DNA of 16,097 nt from Oscillospiraceae bacterium (GTDB lineage Bacteria; Bacillota; Clostridia; Oscillospirales; Oscillospiraceae): contig JAQVYO010000025.1 in the NCBI GenBank assembly GCA_028708585.1, positions 1 through 16,097 on the forward strand. The letters run 5' to 3'. A program made the position numbers and the translations under genes. Of this stretch, positions 12,979 to 16,097 are shown piece by piece (the stretch's first letter is position 1; every line of letters starts with the position of its first letter). Below the pieces are notes generated by a model, which made no database searches, had not been told where the DNA came from, and saw only the letters and a list, made by a program, of their open reading frames with translations.

Positions 12979-14141
12979 AGCTCATTCTCCGGAAAAGGCA
13001 CTTCATTTCCCTGCGGCAGATCTTCTTCATAGGAAGGTTCGGCCTCCCCCTCGCAAAGCTCCTGCTCTTTGGGCGGAAGGGAGCTTGGCGCTTCGGCTTC
13101 GGCTTCTGCTTCCGCGGATGCATGGGCGTTGGCAAACAAACCGGTTAATCCGGATTCCACCTTTTCAAAAGAAGAATTCAGCCCTTTCAGCGACTCCTGA
13201 ACGCTGGAAAGCCGGTCAGCCACATGTGCGCAGGAAGCGTTCATATCGGCCCGTATTCTTTCATATTCATGCTGAAGCTCTTCCAACATCCGCTGTGCTT
13301 TATGGCGAATTTCCGCCGCATTCTCTTCCGCTTCGCTTTCGATTTTTTCGGCCCGGCAATATGCCGAAAATTCAATTTCAGCCAAACGGCTTTTCACTAC
13401 CTTATAAGATGAGACGTCGGACTCCATGCTCTTTAGCCGCTGTTCCAACGCACTCTTTTCCTCATGGCAGGTATCCAGAGCCTCTTGCAGCCTCTTTGCA
13501 TCTTCCGGTGCACATGCCTGCTCCTCATGAATCTTCTGAGCATCCATTTCCGCTCTTTGCGCCTTTAATTTTTCAGAAAGCGCCTGGTTCTCCGTTTTTA
13601 GCCGTTCCGCCAAAGCAGATTTTTCCGCTTCCAAGGCAGTCTGCACCGCCTCCCGTTCCGCAGCCGCGGCCTCCCGAAGAGCATCGATCTGCTCGGAAAG
13701 CGCTTTCTTTTCCGCTTCCAGTTTCGCTGTAATGACGGAACTTTCTGATTTCAGTCTCGCAATTTGCGCATTTTTTTCCGCTTCCACATCAGCTTTTATG
13801 GATGCCTTTTGCATTTCCATCTGTTTGTTGCGCGTGGCCTTTTCTTCCTTCAGTTCCAGTGCCAACCGCTCCGATTTAGAAACTTCCTCTGCGGACTTGG
13901 CATTTTGCATTTCCAATTTGGCGTTCAGCGCATCCCGTTCTTCCAGCAAATCCTTCAGTTGCCGCTCCGCTTCCTTCAGCTTCCGCGATAATTCCCCGGC
14001 AGCTTCCCTTGCTTCCTTTGTTTCCAGTTTGCACCGGTCCAGCGCATCCGCATGTTCCCTTGCCTTGGCCTCAATAAATTCTATGACATCTTTCCGGTTA
14101 AATCCCCCGAAACCCGCACTTTTAAACAGAGCATTATCCAT
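12975..14141 (-). CDS. DivIVA-like long coiled-coil protein
   Basis: 388 aa. The N-terminus FGGFNRKDVIEFIEAK (10-25) resembles the short DivIVA/GpsB membrane- and pole-targeting head (GFxxxDVxxYI). After it about 280 residues are almost unbroken Glu/Lys/Ala-rich heptads (about 22-310), a long parallel coiled coil. The C-terminal tail is acidic with an AEAEAEAEAP repeat and Pro/Glu-rich end (about 340-388), probably disordered. No enzyme motif and no membrane span are seen. DivIVA proteins in Gram-positive bacteria mark curved membranes at septa and poles and recruit partners. This one is far longer in the coil than GpsB and has a degenerate head, so septal or scaffold function is inferred. 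The start at 14141 has AAAGGAG about 10 bp upstream. It overlaps the fumarase-beta gene by four bases and has its own promoter at 14209-14237. Confidence 0.75.
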   Translation of the reverse strand: MDNALFKSAGFGGFNRKDVIEFIEAKAREHADALDRCKLETKEAREAAGELSRKLKEAERQLKDLLEERDALNAKLEMQNAKSAEEVSKSERLALELKEEKATRNKQMEMQKASIKADVEAEKNAQIARLKSESSVITAKLEAEKKALSEQIDALREAAAAEREAVQTALEAEKSALAERLKTENQALSEKLKAQRAEMDAQKIHEEQACAPEDAKRLQEALDTCHEEKSALEQRLKSMESDVSSYKVVKSRLAEIEFSAYCRAEKIESEAEENAAEIRHKAQRMLEELQHEYERIRADMNASCAHVADRLSSVQESLKGLNSSFEKVESGLTGLFANAHASAEAEAEAEAPSSLPPKEQELCEGEAEPSYEEDLPQGNEVPFPENEL

Positions 14142-14166
14142 GGCCTGTAACTCCTTTGATGTTCAG

Positions 14167-14203
14167 CATTCTGCTATCAGAATGACTCGTATCCAGAATT
14201 CTG
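14167..14203. promoter_or_regulatory. CAGAAT/ATTCTG palindrome cluster in the DivIVA-like gene leader
   Basis: CATTCTG (14167-14173) and CAGAATG (14178-14184) form a perfect 7-bp inverted repeat around CTAT. CAGAATTCTG (14194-14203) is a 10-bp palindrome of the same word. Both lie just downstream of the predicted -10 on the minus strand, where a repressor or an RNA hairpin could act. Confidence 0.35.
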
Positions 14204-14208
14204 CAATG

Positions 14209-14237
14209 ATTCTACCATAAATTCAAAAATAATACAA
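14209..14237 (-). promoter_or_regulatory. Promoter for DivIVA-like/fumarase-beta pair
   Basis: Minus strand TTGTAT (14237-14232), 17-bp spacer, TAGAAT (14214-14209). It is divergent from the tRNA promoter about 50 bp away. Confidence 0.6.
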
Positions 14238-14290
14238 TGTGTTCTAAGGGAAACCGTTTGGATCGAAAACCTGCGGCAGGAAAAAAACTG

Positions 14291-14318
14291 TTGCAATTTA
14301 AAAAGTCTGTGCTATAAT
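14291..14318 (+). promoter_or_regulatory. Promoter of tRNA-Arg
   Basis: TTGCAA (14291-14296), 16-bp spacer, perfect TATAAT (14313-14318) with a TGC extended -10. The predicted start is about 20 bp before the mature tRNA 5' end. Confidence 0.75.
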
Positions 14319-14342
14319 GAGAAAGCACTCTAGGTCCAATAT

Positions 14343-14418
14343 ACGCCCGTGGCTCAATGGATAGAGCATCAGATTCCGGTTCTGAGGGTTGGGGGTTCGA
14401 GTCCCTTCGGGCGTGCCA
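14343..14418 (+). tRNA. tRNA-Arg(CCG)
   Basis: A full cloverleaf of 76 nt. The acceptor arms ACGCCCG and CGGGCGT pair perfectly; then come U8-G9 and the D stem GCTC/GAGC. The anticodon stem TCAGA/TCTGA holds loop TTCCGGT, giving anticodon CCG, which reads the arginine codon CGG. The T arm GGGGG-TTCGAGT-CCCTT uses two G-U pairs. Discriminator G and CCA are encoded. It is transcribed alone from its own promoter, with a structured trailer and terminator. Confidence 0.97.
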
Positions 14419-14485
14419 GCAGGTGGGAACCTGCGTTGCAAACACGCACTTCACCTTTGTGAAGTGCGCGTTATCCATACCTGCT
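14418..14485 (+). other. Structured 3' trailer of the tRNA-Arg transcript
   Basis: Directly after CCA, GCAGGT-GGGA-ACCTGC (14419-14434) forms a hairpin. Next, CGCACTTCAC-CTTT-GTGAAGTGCG (14445-14468) forms a perfect 10-bp stem, extendable with one mismatch. ACCTGCT (14479-14485) can instead pair with AGCAGGT (14418-14424), enclosing both. Neither hairpin has a T-run, so they are not terminators. Confidence 0.45.
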
Positions 14486-14525
14486 CCGCAGTCCCTCATC
14501 CGAATTTAAGCAAATTGCACAAACC

Positions 14526-14567
14526 AAAAAACAGTATGCCCGGGTCTCCGCCTGCATACTGTTTTTT
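14526..14567. terminator. Strong terminator after tRNA-Arg (bidirectional form)
   Basis: A5 plus ACAGTATGC (14526-14539) pairs with GCATACTGT plus T5 (14554-14567) around a 14-nt loop, ending in T6. The matching A-run would let it work in both directions. Confidence 0.9.
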
Positions 14568-14917
14568 CACATATTTCTCCCGTTATAATTCTCAAAGACA
14601 ATATCTTATTTTCCATATGTTTGGATCTGTTTTCGCCAGTGTTTTTTATTCTTACATACCTTATTGTTTGGGTTTTTTATCCATTTATTCAAGTTTATGG
14701 AATAATATAGGGGAATAAGCTCTCTAAAAAATGATTTCCATTTCTTTTATTGGTTCCCTGACAGCGCAAACCAGACCCATTTTGGGCGGCTCAATTCCCT
14801 GCTTTTGCATCGCCGACGCCAAATTTTCACAAGGCAGCGCTTATAAAACAAAGCGTTTGTGCTAAACTATAGAATGTGCCATTCCATTTGGTCAAAAATC
14901 AAAAGGGGCTGACCCTG
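14568..14917. other. Spacer before the asparaginase gene
   Basis: 350 bp without a credible gene. A -10-like TATAGAAT lies at 14868-14875 and fits a start about 40 bp before the asparaginase ATG, but no good -35 sits at the right distance. Otherwise I see AT-rich sequence and no recognised element. Confidence 0.4.
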
Positions 14918-15943
14918 ATGACAAAAGTGTTGCTTTTAACCACCGGCGGAACCATTGCCGCTAAAGCAGGCAGCAGCGGGTTTCGGCCTTCGCTGGCTTC
15001 GGAAGAGCTTCTTTCCTACATGGCTGACCTGCGCCAACAGTACCAAATTGAAACGCGCGACCTTCTCAATCTTGACAGCTCAAATATTCAGGCGGAGGAA
15101 TGGCAAATGATTGCCCGGGTGGTGTTTGGCGCACTGAACCAGTTCGATGGAATCGTCATTACCCACGGAACCGATACGATGGCTTATACCGCCTCCATGC
15201 TCAGCTATATGCTGCATCCTTTGAAAAAGCCCATTGTGATTACCGGTTCTCAAGTTCCCATTGACAATTTACTGACCGACGCACGGAACAATCTGTACAC
15301 GGCATTCGCCGCAATTTCCAGCGGAATTAACGGCGTGACAATTGCTTTTAACCACAAAATCATCTGTGGCTGCCGGGCAGTAAAAGTGCGCACCATGGGA
15401 TTCGAAGCATTCGAAAGCATCAACGCCCCTTATCTTGGAGAAATCTATTCCAACGGAATGCACCGCTACCAATCATGCGCCAAAGAGCTGGACGATCATG
15501 CCCCTACCTTATTAAAAGACCAGATCTCAAAAGATGTTTTTCTATTGAAACTGATACCAGGAACCAACCCGGATATTTTCGATATGCTGCACGCTATGGG
15601 GTATCGCGGTATTGTGCTTGAGACTTTTGGATTGGGAGGCATGCATTTCGTCCGCCGAAACTTGCTTGCAAAGCTGAAAGAGCTAACCTGCAGCGGAGTA
15701 TCCGTGGTCGCTTGTAGCCAATGCCTATATGAAGCCTCAGATTTCAGCATTTACGAGATTGGAAGAAAGCTCTTAGACTGCGGCGTTATTTCCGGCCACG
15801 ATATGACCACGGAAGCAGCGGTCACAAAGCTCATGTGGGCTCTGGGGCAGACAAACGACCGAAATGAAATCCGCCGGATTTTCAGAACCAACTACGCCGG
15901 GGAAATTGATGTTTCTTCCTACCCAGGCGCAGAAACAAAATAG
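14918..15943 (+). CDS. ansA: L-asparaginase, type I (cytoplasmic)
   Basis: 341 aa. It hydrolyses L-asparagine to aspartate and ammonia. Active-site pieces are all present: TTGGTIA with nucleophile Thr12, DSSN (53-56) and ITHGTDTMAYTAS with Thr85/Asp86 and the assisting Lys in the CRAVKVRTMGFEAF segment (Lys156). The end GVISGHDMTTEAAVTKL matches the C-terminal domain of E. coli AnsA-type enzymes (GVIGGADMTVEATLTKL). There is no signal peptide, which with this similarity favours the cytoplasmic type I over the secreted type II; AnsA enzymes are often allosteric. I start at 14918 because AAAAGGGG is 9 bp upstream. An in-frame ATG at 14876 lies on the predicted transcription start and lacks a ribosome site. 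It is a single-gene unit closed by a terminator, likely feeding aspartate (then fumarate) and ammonia to central metabolism. Confidence 0.95.
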   Translation: MTKVLLLTTGGTIAAKAGSSGFRPSLASEELLSYMADLRQQYQIETRDLLNLDSSNIQAEEWQMIARVVFGALNQFDGIVITHGTDTMAYTASMLSYMLHPLKKPIVITGSQVPIDNLLTDARNNLYTAFAAISSGINGVTIAFNHKIICGCRAVKVRTMGFEAFESINAPYLGEIYSNGMHRYQSCAKELDDHAPTLLKDQISKDVFLLKLIPGTNPDIFDMLHAMGYRGIVLETFGLGGMHFVRRNLLAKLKELTCSGVSVVACSQCLYEASDFSIYEIGRKLLDCGVISGHDMTTEAAVTKLMWALGQTNDRNEIRRIFRTNYAGEIDVSSYPGAETK

Positions 15944-15973
15944 GAACTTCCTTTTCAGAAGAAGTTTCTTTTT
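15943..15973 (+). terminator. Terminator of the asparaginase gene
   Basis: GGAACTTC (15943-15950, starting at the last base of the stop codon) pairs with GAAGTTTC (15961-15968) using one G-U pair, followed by T5. Confidence 0.8.
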
Positions 15974-16055
15974 GCGGGGCAAATTTTTTTATCTTGATTT
16001 TTTATATCATAATATAATAAGGCGGCAATTCTCTTAAGAGGGAATTTTCCTCCTC

Positions 16056-16095
16056 CCCGGCAGGCTGGTATCCCCTTTCCAGCCCGCCGGGTTTT
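16056..16095 (+). terminator. Second strong hairpin terminator at the right edge
   Basis: CCCGGC-A-GGCTGG (16056-16068) pairs with CCAGCC-C-GCCGGG (16079-16091) apart from one A/C mismatch, followed by TTTT. A TATAAT word stands at 16013-16018 and an AATTC/GAATT repeat at 16027-16046. The hairpin could end a short RNA started there, or be an attenuator in the leader of a gene beyond the window. Confidence 0.75.
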
Positions 16096-16097
16096 CC

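Noticed and set aside
14212..14499. Minus-strand frame of 95 codons with ARRDSNPQPSEPESDAL
   Set aside because: This is the antisense of the tRNA-Arg gene, a well-known false protein; the tRNA cloverleaf explains the sequence.
1..16097. CRISPR array, insertion sequence, prophage or defence system
   Set aside because: No regularly spaced repeats, transposase, integrase, nuclease or similar motifs were seen in the supported genes.

Overview
The window looks like the chromosome of a strict anaerobe of the class Clostridia, probably an Oscillospirales/Ruminococcaceae-type butyrate or amino-acid fermenter. The basis is moderate GC, strong AGGAGG-type ribosome binding sites, two clostridial acyl-CoA dehydrogenase/ETF modules, an iron-sulfur flavoprotein, a class I (Fe-S) fumarase beta subunit and a DivIVA-like coiled-coil protein. 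The genus is not resolved. I see no phage, transposase, plasmid or CRISPR gene.

Left part (1-6162, all minus strand): two adjacent, paralogous electron-transfer modules. Transcribed right to left, the first is acyl-CoA dehydrogenase, etfB, etfA (6162 to 3064). It has a good promoter at 6244-6272 and a strong terminator at 2986-3039. The second is etfB, etfA, acyl-CoA dehydrogenase (2554 to beyond base 1). It has its own promoter at 2892-2920 and an unusually long leader of about 330 nt. Each module has the parts of an enzyme that couples enoyl-CoA/acyl-CoA chemistry to flavin electron transfer, possibly flavin-based electron bifurcation to ferredoxin. Thiolase, crotonase and hydroxyacyl-CoA dehydrogenase are not in the window.

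Middle (6163-10589): an aldehyde dehydrogenase on the minus strand lies divergent from a flavodoxin-fold protein with a compact four-cysteine motif on the plus strand. The 779-bp space between their start codons is very AT-rich and holds two copies of a 26-bp palindrome, plus a promoter for the flavoprotein with nearby repeats. About 0.9 kb with no convincing gene follows (9511 to about 10395).

Right part (10396-16097): a stand-alone E2-like acyltransferase-fold protein has a promoter overlapped by two tandem 18-bp operator-like repeats. After it come a TetR regulator, a bidirectional terminator, and a minus-strand pair in which a DivIVA-like coiled-coil gene overlaps a lone fumarase beta subunit by four bases. 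Next are a tRNA-Arg(CCG) with a structured 3' trailer and strong terminator, and a cytoplasmic type I L-asparaginase with terminator. The last 80 bp carry a further strong hairpin terminator whose gene is outside the window or is a short RNA.

The best leads for something undescribed are the palindrome pair in the aldehyde dehydrogenase/flavoprotein spacer, the fumarase-beta/DivIVA overlap, the E2-like protein lacking the catalytic His, and the long structured leader of the second ETF operon. Everything else is recognisable metabolism.
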